Positions 1 to 13,319 are shown, numbered from the stretch's first letter. The stretch: DNA of 64,000 nt from Enchytraeus crypticus (GCA_905160935.1 CAJHZI010000566.1:1221204-1285203), one strand, 5' to 3'. Numbers and translations: made by a program. Notes: generated by a model from the letters alone, not told the origin.

Positions 1-660
1 GATTGACTGAATTGAAAGACTACGACAATCTGTAGCAGTTGCCCGTAACTGGGGAGGGATTTCTAAATGGGTTTGTGAGGGATTTTTGTGGCTTATTTAG
101 TCAAATTATTAATTATTAATTATTCTCGACAACACATAATGGCAACAATGAGCAAATACAGCGAATATATCGATCACTGCTTTCATAGAAAAATAGAAAA
201 ACTAATTAACTATGCAACAACAGAAAAATATTAAATGTATAGCGAGACAAGAGAAATAAGAAGAATAGACCACTAGAATAAATATTATATTATAAAGAGT
301 TAGATATTTCTGTAAGTATGCAATATCAAAATCTTAACTCATCACGACAAATATAGTATAGTCTTTAGATACTATAGTATTTCTCTTTCTTAGTACACTG
401 CCAATTGGCAGGCCCATGCTATAGTATCACTTGGTAAAAACCATTTACGTAATAGTATTAAGAAAGTTTCAAGTAGGGCCTAAAGCCAAAAAGAAAGTTT
501 AATGAAAGGAGAGAGCTACATTATTCAATACGAAAATTTTTGCCTAAAGGAATATAATAATATGTAAACATATGAGCAAATTAGCATTTCCAACAAGCCA
601 AGAACTGAAATTAGTTTTTAATATTGAGATTGAGTCTACATTTAAAAGGTTCGCTAGGAC
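1..660. other. non-coding, AT-rich
   Basis: No gene seen. Near 385-430 a short piece (TAGTACACTGCCAATTGGCA) resembles the LINE 3' end found at 40296. Confidence 0.5.
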
Positions 661-666
661 AACTAA

Positions 667-1136
667 ATCACTATGACAATTAACCTGCATCACTATGACA
701 ATTAACCTGCATCACTATGACAATTAACCTGCATCACTATGACAATTAACCTGCATCACTATGACAATTAACCTGCATCAATATGACAATTAACCAGCAT
801 CACTATGACAATTAACCTGCATCACTATGACAATTAACCTGCATCACTATGACAATTAACCTGCATCACTATGACAATTAACCTGCATCACTATGACAAT
901 TAACCTGCATCAATATGACAATTAACCTGCATCACTATGACAATTAACCTGCATCACTATGACAATAAACCTGCATCACTATGGCCACTAACTGTATCAC
1001 TTGTATCACTATGACAACTAACCTTAATCACTATGGCAACTAACCTGTATCACTATGGCAACTAACCTGCATCGTTATGGCAACCAACCTGTATCACTAT
1101 GGCAACCAACTTGCATCACTATGGCAACTAACCTCT
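667..1136 (+). repeat. 22-bp minisatellite
   Basis: About 21 units of CACTATGACAATTAACCTGCAT, near-perfect to about 980 and drifting (GGCAACTAACC) afterwards. Confidence 0.96.
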
Positions 1137-2093
1137 ATAATGACGTTTCTTCAAGACTATCTCGACCACTATCCAGCTTTTATCTGATCCTATTTGTAGC
1201 CCAATATAACTTGTTAGTGTAGAAGATCTTAAGAGTACAAGATGTCAGAATCCTAACATCTAAACCGCAATGAATGGCCGTAGCGAACTTTCGCATTAAA
1301 ATTTATGCCATCTAAGCGTGCTTATATACCTGTGTGGCAGCTGGCGCTATCTCGTGGCGAGCGTGGGAGTGCGAGGTAACAATGGAGCCTAGGGTAACTG
1401 GAGAAGTTGTGAGGTGGAGGGTGGAATGAAGAAGTGGTAGGGTAGATAGCTTGTAGTGTGTTTAACGTCAAGGTTCAGAAGCACAAGGCTTCTCTTCAAG
1501 ACGACTCGACACACTCGAGCTACCGTAACAAAGATTAATGTAAAAGTAGGTTACTGGCAAGTCTCCGGCCGGTATATTTTTAGTGGGTGGAATGCAGAAG
1601 TGTCGCATACGGTAGAGTATTCTAGTAATTATTACTTTAGAGTTGTCAATACTACAATATTGATGTTGCAATAATTAATATTAGAGTAATTAACTACGGC
1701 CATGGTAAGGTGTTCAAATGTTAACTTTTAAAAGTAGCGTTTGTATTAATAACGAAAAGTAATAGTTTTAATTATCACTAGTCAGACTCATCTATATCCT
1801 CCGTTTTCCTCTTTATGTCCACATACGAGTGGATCTTTAAACTATCTATACCATTATTCTTGGAGTATCTGCTTATGACGAGGTGGGCCCCCTATGCCTT
1901 CTTCAGCTTCGACTAACATTTACTGGGCAGGGGCGTCATTCCCTGAGAAAACTCTCCTGTTTACCCAGCCAGTACTACAGTACTAATATCATAGGGATCA
2001 CAATGAGGGAAGAAAATGTGGTCAAACTTTCAACTACTACACTAATCTTATATAATATGATCTTACAAATTTAGCTGCATTACAATGAATGGA
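1137..2093. other. non-coding; repeat fragments
   Basis: About 1460-1505 is a reverse-strand piece of the LINE 3' UTR (AACGTCAAGGTTCAGAAGCA). About 1771-1990 is a minus-strand copy of the LINE/SINE 3'-end family described at 40296. No gene seen. Confidence 0.6.
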
Positions 2094-2230
2094 TGGAGCC
2101 AGTTGCGAAGTCGGTAAGATACTCGACCGCTGATCAGTAGGTGCGGTGTTCAAATCCTGGGCTCTCCCGTCACTGACATCGCTTTCGAGTGAGGAAACTG
2201 ACGTTAACCTTAGCTTTACCAGCTTTTTTG
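2094..2230 (+). repeat. SINE-1, near full length
   Basis: TGGAGCCAGTTGCGAAGTCGG head (A-box side), GTTCAAATCCTGGGCTC (B box), GAGGAAACTGACGTTAACCT tail, ACCAGCTTTTTTG end. A tRNA-derived SINE read in the forward direction. Confidence 0.88.
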
Positions 2231-5200
2231 AATACATGTAGTTGTATTACAAGATCATTACAATGAATTTTTAACAACAGATCGTAGAAACACAAATTTG
2301 TCGAGAATTTTCGATTGCTGAGAGTTTTTGACTCATTATATATAGAGTGATACATCAATTATCATATGAAGCTATTTGTTTCAAAACAAATATCCAAAGA
2401 TCGCTCATTGTTAAGTTGAAATGCTGTATTCTATGAGCTTCGGAGAAATTGCTAAATATATTTGCCAATATCGGTGAGTCTGTAGACCCTAGTCTATTTA
2501 TAGTTTACTGCAAAAGTAATATTAGGCCTACACACATAGTAGTCCGTCTTACTTTAGAATAAATCTATGACACTTGCATTAACAAATAGATAGTCTGTTA
2601 ATAGAAATAAAATAAAATAAAATAATAGTAAATAAGTAGTCTTCATGATGGTACAATATATTTGCGTAAAGTAAACATTTGTCTGTAAGCATTGTATTCA
2701 AATGACAGACTAAAGATCCCGTAGTTAAATTTCATAGATACTTTAAACTTATAAGATGAAGCCTTTTTATGTGCAAACAAAATGCTGGAAACTTTTGTTT
2801 TATTAATAAATTAAATGATTATTTATTGGACTTATCCCCACGAGCTATAAATAACGCTTTAAAATTTGTAAGGCAAATTATTGCGGTAGATTTTCATGTC
2901 AATTTTCTTCCCTTAATTACTTAATCTTTTCTTCTATGCTGATATTCTATGCCAATTGTTATATGGTCGTTATATGATGCAGGATTGATGCAGGATTGAT
3001 GCAGGATTGATGCAGGATTGATGCAAGATTGATTATAAATGCAGGATTCAAACCTCGAGCCGTTTGTTCAACATCAAATTCACAATCAACAGACCCCCGT
3101 AACACTAAGGGAGGTCCTTTATGTATAGTGGACACTTACAGATACTCTGTGAGACATAGAGACACACAAGGAAGCATACAAGGACACACAATGATTAAGA
3201 CACATAGGGACGAGTACATAGACGAATGCTATAGTATTAACACTATAACCAATTCATTTACATAAGAGACACCAAAGCGAGCACACTGAATGCCCACAAC
3301 AATAAATGTAAGTGTTGCTATATGGTAAATGTTATACTGTTGTTATAGTAAATGTTTATAATAATATCATATCATATAACGACCATATAACAATACAAAA
3401 TTCAGAGGAGTGAATCTTGCAGTAGGCCTAAATGGTGACTTTTAAAACTATACATGTATATTACAAATTAGCTTGAAGGTATTTGCTAGTTTGTTAATAA
3501 CTACTTCAAAATAGGTAGTAGCCTAACTACATATAATTAGTTTATAACTACCAAAAGTAGCTAAAATGTAGCCACACTAGTAGTTAAGCTTTGTAATGAA
3601 ATTCTCGCCGTTCTATTTAAAAAGCTAAAGTAAAATTTATAAGTAAAAAGTAGTTTAATTAGTATTTATTAACTACTCAACTCATTCGTGCTCATCTCTA
3701 ATTGTCGGTGTCGGTTCCTATAGTTCTATAATAAGTAAGCCTATATAATCTCCCTCTTCAAATCTGCTTCTATTACTTCACTTCGAAGTGACTATGAAGA
3801 CTGAGTCTTCAGCCATCCTGAACGTAGACTTTTTAGATAAAAAAACTCCTGAAATCTGCATGGAAAGATAAAAACGCATAGTTTAACTATTAATTATTAT
3901 ATGAACAACTTAACCAAAACTATAATTTTATGTTTTATATTAAAAATATTTACCATTTTCACCATTGTTAAGGAAACAAATTTCGTTTCGCTTAAATATC
4001 GATACAGTATTTATCACTTTCAGAATTGTTTTTTAGAAAGTGTATTTAAATTATAGGGACACGTTATCCGAAATCCAAATCATACGATTTGTATTGACCA
4101 CTAAACATATATGCCATTTATATCTACTTGAAATATACGTATTGTGCCTTGCACTTTATTTCCTTTATATCGTTCCTATTATGTCTGTGCATTTATTCTG
4201 CTAACGAAGTACACGTGCAAAGTACATATTTTTCGATCCAATTCATTTCCTCTCGTCATATTTTGTAACTCAGCCAATGAGAAGGTCTATTCCTAATGGT
4301 CGGGGTAGAAAGAAAGCGATTCCTTAAATAATTAATTTCTCACAATTTTAACGTCGATTTCGACTTCTTTGATAAATCGCAGGGGCCTTCTCGGTTTTGA
4401 ACCTTGATTAATTTCGTAACTGTCCCTGAGACACTTCTTAAATATCACAGGCATCGGCAGCAGCAAGCGTGAGAAGAGAAGGAGGGTGGTGGAAGGGGAG
4501 GAAATTTTCCTGGCGAGTTCTTGACAAGTAATATTACGTCGGGTTACACGTTGTCACCTGTCATACCTCTACACTCAGAGATAGGCGAGTCCATTGAGCG
4601 GCACCCGTGGGACGAAGATATTGAATAAGTTATGAGTAGGTGTTGATAAGCCCGACCTACGGGTCTTAGGTTTCAGGTTATTTATTTTATATTAATGTCT
4701 TCCGTACTAATTACAACCATGGAAGTTTAATGCAATTAACTGTTGGCCCACGTTTTACCCTGCTTGTACGATAAGATTAAGCAAACCTCTTAGAAAATAA
4801 AATACCAGAAAAGGGTAATTGTGAATAATGTTTGAATGAATTAAAAATCAGATTTAAAACTATGCAATCTCTGGCATAGAAATTTTTCCGTTAGATAAGA
4901 TTGACTAGAGTCCGTTAGATAGGAAGCATTTTAACTAAAGAGTAAATATTTTACGTCACAGATCAACAGAGACTTTTTACGCTGTTGAATGAATTTATTA
5001 CAAAAACTTTAATAATTGTAGTAATTAAATATTAATTTTAATAGTTTAATAATGGGTGAAGTAGAACATTAGAAGCATAGTTAGAGTAATTCGTAGAAAA
5101 TGCTTAAATTAATAAATAATATGATTCTCATTTGAAAACAAAACAATATTCAAAAACATTATTTAAGAAATTACTTATCAGAGGATCTTGGCAATATTAA

Positions 5201-7149
5201 GTTGATCGGCCTCTGTTACAATTTAGTTCTATATTCAATTGTATTTTTGTAGAAACCTCTTAGTGGGCTTAATTAATAAATATGATTAAATAGTACATAC
5301 ACTATTAAGTTTCGAATTCTCTATTTTTTGTTTATATTTTTCGTCTATACTTGATTACAAGAAGTCTTAAAAATGCTACTATCCATCTTATTGTGTCTGA
5401 CTTAAACAGCCACTAGGCGGTGTGATAGTCCAGTTCTTAAAAATATTGCGAAAATATTGCAATATTTAAGTACAAATAGCGCCTATTACCTAGGCACTTT
5501 CCTATACTCTGACGCGGCTTCCCATTTGCTTTCGCATTGCATAACAGCGTTTCATGCGAACGTAATTTAAAATCAATAGCAGCAGAAACTTTAAAAGCAG
5601 TCTTTTAGATAGAATTCGGCAATCACGCTGCCAAAATCTCGTTGAGACATATAACCTTAATATCTGAATATGATGGTTCAATCGCTGGTACAATAGGTCA
5701 TTGGACCATTACTCAGAATATCTTGCCATATTTTTTATCGGAACTATTCATGAAGGTCTATTTAAATCCCCTTACCCTCTCCATCAACATTCAAGCGTGT
5801 TAACGTCTCACCCAGGTCGAGTGAAATTGCATATCTGACAGAAATTAAAACGACGAAAGGTTCCTGAGACATGACTTGCGGCGCACCCTGCGATGATAAA
5901 CGGTTGACACTTATAAACACCTTTCTTTCGCGTCCTCTACTCGGCGAAACAATTGTCAACATGCTCTTAAAATATACTGACGACAAAGTGCAGGCAGTAA
6001 AGTTGAGGTATTTCATATTAATTCAGTTTGGCACTGCATCAATTTACGTTTGAAATTGATATTAAAGATGCTAGCAGTAAATACCGCACTGAGTGACTGA
6101 GATGAATGGAAGTCTAAATACCGATGTTATTATTGTTAATTCTTTAAATTTCTCGAAGCTGATGCAGCATCGCACGTTAGTAGGGAAAACGAATTACACC
6201 AGAAATTAAACTTTCCCAGCGTTGTGATTCATTAGGTTCAATTCTATATCAATACAATATCGCAATCTACAAAACCTGGCTGTAACTGGCTTAACATCAA
6301 ATTTGAAACATACACCGTCTAGGTAGCAAGCTCTTTGCTACCTAGACGTTGCTACCAAGCACATTGCTGCCTTCTACACGATAGTCTAAACTAAATTTAA
6401 CAGCTTGGGACAGCGTCATCTGGGAGTTCATAAATTTAATTTATTCACAGCACTGACTAATCAACAGACAGGTTGAATTGAGGCATATATTGCTTATTTT
6501 TGTGCATAATCACTAATTTGTGCATAGTCAGTAATGATATAGATTGCGTAATTCTTTATTCTACGAATACCTGTATATTATTCATACACGTTACACGTAT
6601 CCTGTAGACCTATAGATGAATTTTCTATTGAATTCTATTGTATGTTATGTGTAAAGTGTGAAAAGACTTGTATCAATGAGGTAAGCGAATAGTTTTGCTC
6701 TGATGATCGAATAGTATTTCCAATATTTTCCTAATCTCAAAATTGTGTTCCTAAGTCTTTCAAGTTTCAACCTTTTGATATTTTAGAAAATTTTCCAGCC
6801 TAGAAAATCCTTCTTTTGATTTTGACGTCTAGCGACACCTGGTGAATAAACGACACCAGGGTACACTAGATAAGTTCTTGATGACTGCATCGCTATGTGT
6901 GCTGGCAAAGCAAAAGCTAAAGCCAAGTTTAACGCCAGTTTCTTATCTAGAAATCATTCAGTGACGGAAGTGCACTAAATTTGATCCCTGCATTTACTTA
7001 TTCGCAGTCGGACAACTAACAGAGAAGTCACTGGCTCAATCCGTACTGAAACGTTGTAATATAAATGTTACAGTAAGTTGATGGCCTAGTTCATTTTTTG
7101 TCACACGTTCATTTATGTGATTACTCTGTGAAATATTGTGAAAATAAAA
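2231..7149. other. non-coding, AT-rich
   Basis: No gene recognised. Holds five GATGCAGGATT units at 2978-3035 and a perfect stem-loop at 6316-6348. A divergent SINE-like tail (AAAGCTAAAGCCAAGTTTAA) lies at about 6907, also seen at 19843. Short open frames here lack any domain or splice context that I can support. Confidence 0.5.
6316..6348. other. perfect 14-bp stem-loop
   Basis: CGTCTAGGTAGCAA and its complement separated by a 5-base loop. Not followed by a T-run; not tied to any gene. Confidence 0.7.
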
Positions 7150-7152
7150 CAT

Positions 7153-7175
7153 ATTTCTATCTCTGTGTCTCTCTG

Positions 7176-7206
<31 letters not shown>

Positions 7207-7307
7207 GTCTCTCTCTGTCTCTGTCTCTCTCTGTCTCTGTCTCTCTCTGTCTCTCTCTCTGTCTCTCTCTCTCTCTGTCTCTCTGTCTGTCTGTCTCTCT
7301 CTCTCTT

Positions 7308-7342
<35 letters not shown>
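7153..7342 (+). repeat. (CT)n/(CTGT)n microsatellite
   Basis: About 190 bases of CT dinucleotides with GT interruptions. The Leu/Ser and Arg/Glu frames over it are artefacts. Confidence 0.98.
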
Positions 7343-7346
<4 letters not shown>

Positions 7347-8192
7347 CTTAGCATACAAGAAAGCTATTGAGTTAACTCTGATAATTTCAACTGCTACTTC
7401 CATGTCACAAATGATACTCTTAGATACGCCTATAATGACAGATGACAGAGGCACAAATATTTGCTAAATGAAACAGCGGAGATAGCTTGACTTGTTTGAG
7501 TTTAAATTATCATAGTTCAATGTAAATCTAACTCTAGATTTAATGACCATTTAATTTAAAACATAAGTAACTTAGAATATGGTAATACAAAAGATTAACT
7601 TAAAAAAATACGAATTAATTTCAAACTCCACGAAGAACTATTTTAGAGGCCCAATTACTATTATTAGTGAAGAAAACGTATAAACGATGTTATTGTTGAA
7701 CTCTGTAATGTAATGTACCTTGGATCTGTCACTTGACAGAACACTAGAAAGAATATATCAAAGAAATCACTTATATCGTAATAATAGCAACCTGATTATA
7801 TACTAGTCATCATCCTGGTTAGGCGCTGATCTTTTAACTGTGACTAATTTCAGCTTTAATTTATAAAACCTTGATGTTGCAAAATTATATTTAAAATAAC
7901 GTTTCTCATTCTAACCGAAAAATTAAACTCGAATTCTTATACTGAATAACTGCAGAATTTATAAAATGTTATGCATTATATAGAAAACTGGATAGTGCGT
8001 ATCACTTGCGTTAAGCAGACTACTGCATAGTTCATATACATATAGGTTTATCAGTAAATTTCCACAATTGTTCAAATCAAATAAACATTTTAGGTTAGTT
8101 GTATGAGGCGGTTTAATTTAATGAGCTGATAATTAGCGTAACCGGTTTAACACCGGTTCTACAATCACATTACCGTGTCGCCTCTAAGGCAG

Positions 8193-8200
8193 TATAAAAG
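8193..8200 (+). promoter_or_regulatory. TATA box-like TATAAAAG
   Basis: TATAAAAGGG in AGGCAGTATAAAAGGGAGAA, 15 bases before the 13-bp target duplication of a LINE insertion. Upstream CCGGTTTAACACCGG is palindromic. Looks like a core promoter of an older element (possibly an LTR) or an unknown gene. Confidence 0.45.
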
Positions 8201-8227
8201 GGAGAAGTTCTGCTGTGCATGTAACAG

Positions 8228-9193
8228 GGCCTAAAGAAAATTCAAAACAACTGCCATTTCACTCGACGTTGAAAAAGCTTTCGACTCTGTTTGGCACCAT
8301 GGTCTCTTCTTTAAATTGATGCAAATAGGGCTTCCTGTAGAAATATGCCGTATCCTTTCATCCTTCCTTAGCGACAGAACTGCTGAGGTTAAAGTCAACA
8401 ATACACTGTCAAAACCCTTTACACTACGAGTAGGCACTCCACAAGGAAGCGTGTTGTCTCCACTTCTATATCTCATATATGTGAACGATGCTCCTCTTGG
8501 TGTCAGCAATGGATGCAGAGCTGGCCAATTCGCTGACGATATAAGCGTGTGGACCACAACTGTAGGTCCCAAGCTTACACAGTTTCAGCTTAAAAAAACC
8601 CTGGACGCCATCCAGAGCTGGTGTTGTAAATGGCACATCAAAATGAATGCTGAGAAGACTCAAATGGTAACTTTCAAGGCTGGAAAAAGCAGCTCTATCA
8701 AGCTTACTTTCTTCGGCAAAGAAATCTCTGAGGCTTCCTCAATGAAGTACTAGGTATATCTCTCGGCAAGTATAGCATTTTTTTTGTTGCATTTTCCGAG
8801 GAAGACTACATCGCAATTAAACAGTTAGAGTTGGCTGAAAGACGAGCCCTACGGGCAGCTCTAGGAGTCAACAAGCTCACGTCTAATGCAACTCTGTATG
8901 AGAGGACTGGCATACAACCAATTGCCGACCGACTAAAAGATCTCAAGAACAAAGCTCTCATGAGATTTGAACAAACCTCTAAAGGCCTAGAAAACTTAGC
9001 CATCCTCAAAGACATAATAGGAGTCTAAACAAGGAAGAAAAAATAGAAACTACGCTAGTACATTTTGGAAATACCTCAAGCCTATAGCTTCCGTCTGAGC
9101 CGCTCCGGTTTTGATTTATTCATACCCACTGTAAAGGCGTCTTGAAGAGAAGATCCAAGATCTTCTGACCTTGACGTTAAACTTACTTATTCG
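8228..9193 (+). mobile_element. 5'-truncated LINE with 13-bp target-site duplication
   Basis: Flanked by GTGCATGTAACAG at 8215-8227 and 9194-9206. Encodes part of a non-LTR reverse transcriptase: ISLDVEKAFDSVWHHGLF, VGTPQGSVLSPLLYLIYVND, FADDISVW, WCCKWHIKMNAEKTQM. After MKY a missing base creates a TAG (8751-8753); the C-terminal part resumes at about 8803 (LELAERRALRAALGV). Jockey-like by FADD and general sequence. Inactive. Confidence 0.88.
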
Positions 9194-9206
9194 GTGCATG
9201 TAACAG

Positions 9207-9500
9207 TCGTCTTCAGTTAACTGAGGCCGTAACAAGTGGCCGCAAGTCTCTCTTACGGTAGAGGAGGGACTGACCTCGGTCAATCCCTCCTCTGCTTGAC
9301 TGCTGACCTCGAGGCTTCTCGTCCCTGGTCGGCTGTTCGAGCTTCGGCTCGTTAATTAGAGAAATATCGGAGAGGGGTGCTCCAGACTTGGTGTGCCCGG
9401 TCGAGGGGTGCCTTGTCACGGGTAGGAATGCCCGGGGAGGGGTACTCCGGCCCCAGTTGTGAGATGCCCTGTGTGTGAGGTGTCATGGGTGTGGAGTGCA
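9207..9500 (+). other. GC-richer segment with several hairpins
   Basis: AGAGGAGGGA at about 9260 pairs with TCCCTCCTCT at about 9285, and CGAGC TTCG GCTCG forms a tetraloop hairpin near 9338. It may be the continuation of the transcribed unit started by the TATA box at 8193, split by the LINE. Confidence 0.35.
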
Positions 9501-9515
9501 TTGGGTAGGTAGGGT

Positions 9516-9665
9516 AGGGGTGGAGTACCCCCGGGGTGGTGTACCCCCGGGGTGGTGTACCCACGGGGTGGAGTACCCTCGGGGTGGAGTACCCTCGGGG
9601 TGGAGTACCCCCGGGGTGGAGTACCCCCAGGGTGGAGTACCCCCGGGGTGGAGTGGGGTACCCAC
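9516..9665 (+). repeat. 16-bp GC-rich minisatellite
   Basis: About nine units of GGGGTGGAGTACCCCC. Each unit is self-complementary at GGGGT/ACCCC, so the array can form repeated hairpins. Confidence 0.92.
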
Positions 9666-9719
9666 CCCCAGGGTATCCACCCGATACCTGGGATACCCGG
9701 GGTGGTAGTCCAATTGAGA

Positions 9720-12240
9720 ATTCATGTTGCTAGCTTACCAGTTGCATACCTACAGGCATTTAACATGGTGGGGTAAATTTAACCAGTACAGTAGCGACAC
9801 GTATTTGACAGTGTTTATCCAATTGCCTTGGTGAACTTCTTGAAATTTCTAAACTCCTTTAGGCTTCAGACTACAGTTTGCGATACTTTAAGTCAAAATA
9901 AACTGGTTGCCTAAGACTGAATAGGTTACGATAGCTACGGTCAATCAGTGTGTAGTGTGTGTTTGCGCAAATGAAGAGGTTTGATAATTCAAGAGTAGTT
10001 ACTAGTTGTAATAGGTCATTACAACTACGCTTAAAGCTTGTGCCAATTTGTTTTAGACAATAATTTAATTTTAATCCGTATTTTTATAGACAGATCTTAA
10101 CTTCCATTTTATAAATTATGTGGTAATATGGATGCGGAGGTGTATTTATGTGAATATACGATGTAGAAATTGAGTTTATTTATGCAACCGGGTATATTTT
10201 ATTTTACAAAACTATTTATTTGCAAAACTAGTCATGCAGTAAAAGTGTCTAAATCTGCGGCGATATTGAAAGACATCATTAATCATATTATGTTCCTTTA
10301 TATACCTGACTAATCAAAGTACCCCACTCATTTGGTTTACATATTCGTATCCTGTTTTCCTACAAATCAATCAATAACTCAATAGATAAGAATCTAATGT
10401 CCGGTTCCTCTCCTTAAGACAATGTCAGGGACGTCTCTTTCAGACTCTACACAAACAGGCGCCAAAGCACTACACGATGACGACTGAGTACACAGAGACC
10501 ACAAAAGAAAGCGAGATCAAAACAGTGCAAGTTCAATATCCAAGACAAGCGGGTTGAAATTTAGACCTTTAACGGAAAGAGATGGATTTTTAGCTTGCAA
10601 ATTAAAGTACCAATACAATTACAAGATTATTATTTTTTATTTTTTATTATTCACTTTAGTGAAATTGAGACTTTGTAAGGACCTGTGAATATTATTACTA
10701 TACGTACATTAGACAGTAAGCGAAGTACAATCTGTGTATACGAACGTGTACTATGGTGTCATTTCGTTAAAAAGTAGTGGGCGTAAATGTTTTTAGTGAG
10801 ATAAACAGTGTAATATCGATCGATTTATCGCTAATATATTAGTACAGCGTGATATTAGTATAGCCTATAGCCTATAGTCTCGGTGCTTGTCACACAAGTG
10901 TAGGCACATGGTAGGCACAACTCATCCCAGTTCTGTAGCCTACAAATATTGCTGCCTGTGAGGCCTAGAACAGCCTGTATCGTGGTAGTCAAGCACTTGT
11001 TTTCATTAGCAACCAGGCATTTGTTAACACGGCCTTGTCATCAATACTAGCGCTGTCTCTTTAAGCGCGTGGCTCTTCGTATTGATTTTCTCTATCCATG
11101 CTTCGCTATGCTTTTTCTGCAGTGCAGAAATAGTAGCGCGTACATATATAGATCAAATAGGTTATAATGCAATGTTCATCAAATTATACTTAGACCTATT
11201 TTTTAATTAACTAATTAAAGTGTAATTTTGTTGTACTATTTGATTTAAGTAAAATTCTAGACGTTATGCTTTTAAGGGAAGATGATGCTGATGTAGACGA
11301 TCTACATGTGAATGATATTTCGAAGAATTCTTAAATAACTTGATAGTGTTTAAGGAATTCTCTAGTATTTTACATGCTGAGATTTGTAAGATGTATGGTA
11401 TTAAAGAGGCTAATCGTAATAAAAAAATACAAATTATATTTAATATAAAAAATAGTAGTGCTTCTTTTAAGGTCACTGAATTTAATATTGCTTCTATAAA
11501 AATTTCGTTTATTCTCGAACCGGCTGGATGGCCGAATGGATAGCAAGCTTGTCTGATAATAAAGGATAATGGATGAAGGAATAAGGAACAATAGATAATA
11601 ATAATAATAATGGATAACTCTGCCTGATAAGCTGAATGGCATCAGACTTCGCCCTAAAAGGTGCACACTAACTAATCGATGCACACTGAATAATTCTGAG
11701 TAATCCGGAGGTGAAATATATTATACATGTAATGTGACATTTATGCATGTCTGGAGGTTAATCCAATTTCTCTTTAAGTATGGAAATCTAGTGGAAGAAT
11801 GGCTCTGCATTCTACAGATTATATGTATATGGGGACTTGAAATTACTACTCGTTATCTGTAAAATAGTACGTCGCACTCTTGATAACATCGTAACCTGTC
11901 AAAGCAGCCTACATGGTCTCTTTAATTTTAAATAACCGATCTGTGAAGTGATAGAGCGTTTACTTGGCTCGTTACAATTCTGAGATTTCTTATTTTTACT
12001 GCATAATTTGGAATGTAATCCCAGATATCTTGCTGAACTATGATTATAGAATAGCGTAGTAAAACGTAAGATATATTATTAAATATGAAAGTCCATAGTT
12101 AATATTTGGGATCTTTATGGTATACGCTCGATTATTTAAATATTCTATGTAGATTTATCAATAAATTACAAGTGACTGAACAGTAATCACTAGGCAAAGA
12201 GCCTAGTGATTTTCATTTTTCAAAAATAAAATTTTTCATG
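9720..12240. other. non-coding, AT-rich
   Basis: No gene seen. About 10395-10480 is a repeat (GTCCGGTTCCTCTCCTTAAG...CAGGCGCCAAAGCA) also present at 53575-53640. A tRNA-like SINE head lies at 11522-11556, and an 11-bp perfect stem-loop at 12185-12211 (AATCACTAGGC). Confidence 0.5.
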
Positions 12241-12244
12241 TAAT

Positions 12245-12377
12245 AAAGCTAAAGCTAATATTATCGACAGTTTCCCTACTCGAAAGCGATGTCAGTGACG
12301 GGAGAGCCCAGGATTTGAACCCTGCACATACTGATCCGCATGGTTAAGTATCTTACCGACATCGCCACTGGCTCCAG
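12245..12377 (-). repeat. SINE-1, near full length
   Basis: Reverse-complement tRNA-like unit with GGATTTGAACCC B box and CACTGGCTCC end. Confidence 0.87.
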
Positions 12378-12575
12378 CTAACACCAAAACGTTCAATCGT
12401 GATTATATTCATCAATATGAATGCCGCATGTTAGCAGCATTAGGCTATTTAGTTCGGTATTCATTTACCGATTAACTCCGAGATAGTAGCCTTCGATCAG
12501 ACTACTGATAATCGAGTCCAAGATAATTATATGCATCTCAGGAACCATCACTAAAATTTTTATTTAATTTACTTC

Positions 12576-12709
12576 AAAAAGCTAAAGCTAAGGTTGACGT
12601 CAGTTTCCTCACTCGAAAGCGATGTCAGTGACGGGCGAGCCCAGGATTTGAACCCGTATCAACTGATCCGCGGTCGAGTGTCTTACCGACTTCGCCACTG
12701 GCTCCAGCC
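12576..12709 (-). repeat. SINE-1, near full length
   Basis: Second copy in the same orientation within 330 bases; AAAAAGCTAAAG end and GCCACTGGCTCC end intact. Confidence 0.87.
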
Positions 12710-13015
12710 ACCGGTTAACCATCTACACAGTAAAGTATTTGTACATTTTTCCACATATCTGTGATTTACTTGCCCTTGTTTTGAGTTACTTCAGATTTAT
12801 GAAGATATCACTGTTGATATCGGTGTATCAGCAGTCAGCGCAAATATATCTATATTTCTACAAAGTTTCCTAATAGTTAACGTTTTGTTTTTTCAGATTT
12901 GTTCGTAGATTTAATAACTATAGCTATAGCTTCAGATTTGCATTGGGGGCATTTATAACTGAGTCAGTGCCGGGACTTGTGGGATAACTCGTCCGCTCTG
13001 TGACAGTCCAGACAT

Positions 13016-13309
13016 CACGTGACACCACAGGCTGTAGATCACGTGACAGCACAGGCTGTAGATCACGTGACAGCACAGGCTGTAGATCACGTGACAGCAC
13101 AGGCTGTAGATCACGTGACACCACAGGCTGTAGATCACGTGACAGCACAGGCCGTAGATCACGTGACAGCACAGGCCGCTGATCACGTGACAGTACAGGC
13201 TGTAGATCACGTGACAGCACAGGCCGTAGATCACGTGACAGCACAGGCCGTTGATCACGTGACAGCACAAGCCGTTGATCACGTGACAGCACAGGCCGTA
13301 GATCACGTG
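13016..13309 (+). repeat. 24-bp minisatellite with 13 CACGTG E-boxes
   Basis: Unit GATCACGTGACAGCACAGGC(TGTA). Thirteen CACGTG palindromes lie exactly 24 bases apart, from 13016-13021 to 13304-13309, all conserved although other unit positions vary (GCTGTA/GCCGTA/GCCGTT). Confidence 0.96.
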
Positions 13310-13319
13310 TCAGGATGCT

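Noticed and set aside
667-1136. Possible CRISPR-like array (regular 22-bp spacing)
   Set aside because: No spacer/repeat alternation: the whole unit repeats, and the genome is a eukaryote.
2094-2230. tRNA gene
   Set aside because: B box is present, but the sequence has SINE tail and many dispersed copies; no cloverleaf acceptor stem was seen.
7098-7467. Leu/Ser-rich and Arg/Glu-rich open frames
   Set aside because: Produced by the (CT)n microsatellite; no splice or domain support.
8316-8753. Host gene
   Set aside because: RT motifs and a 13-bp target duplication show it is a LINE remnant.
13016-13309. Repeat-encoded protein (AVDHVTAQ repeats) on plus strand and mirror frames on minus
   Set aside because: The 24-bp unit keeps every frame open; there are no flanking splice sites, and both strands look equally coding.
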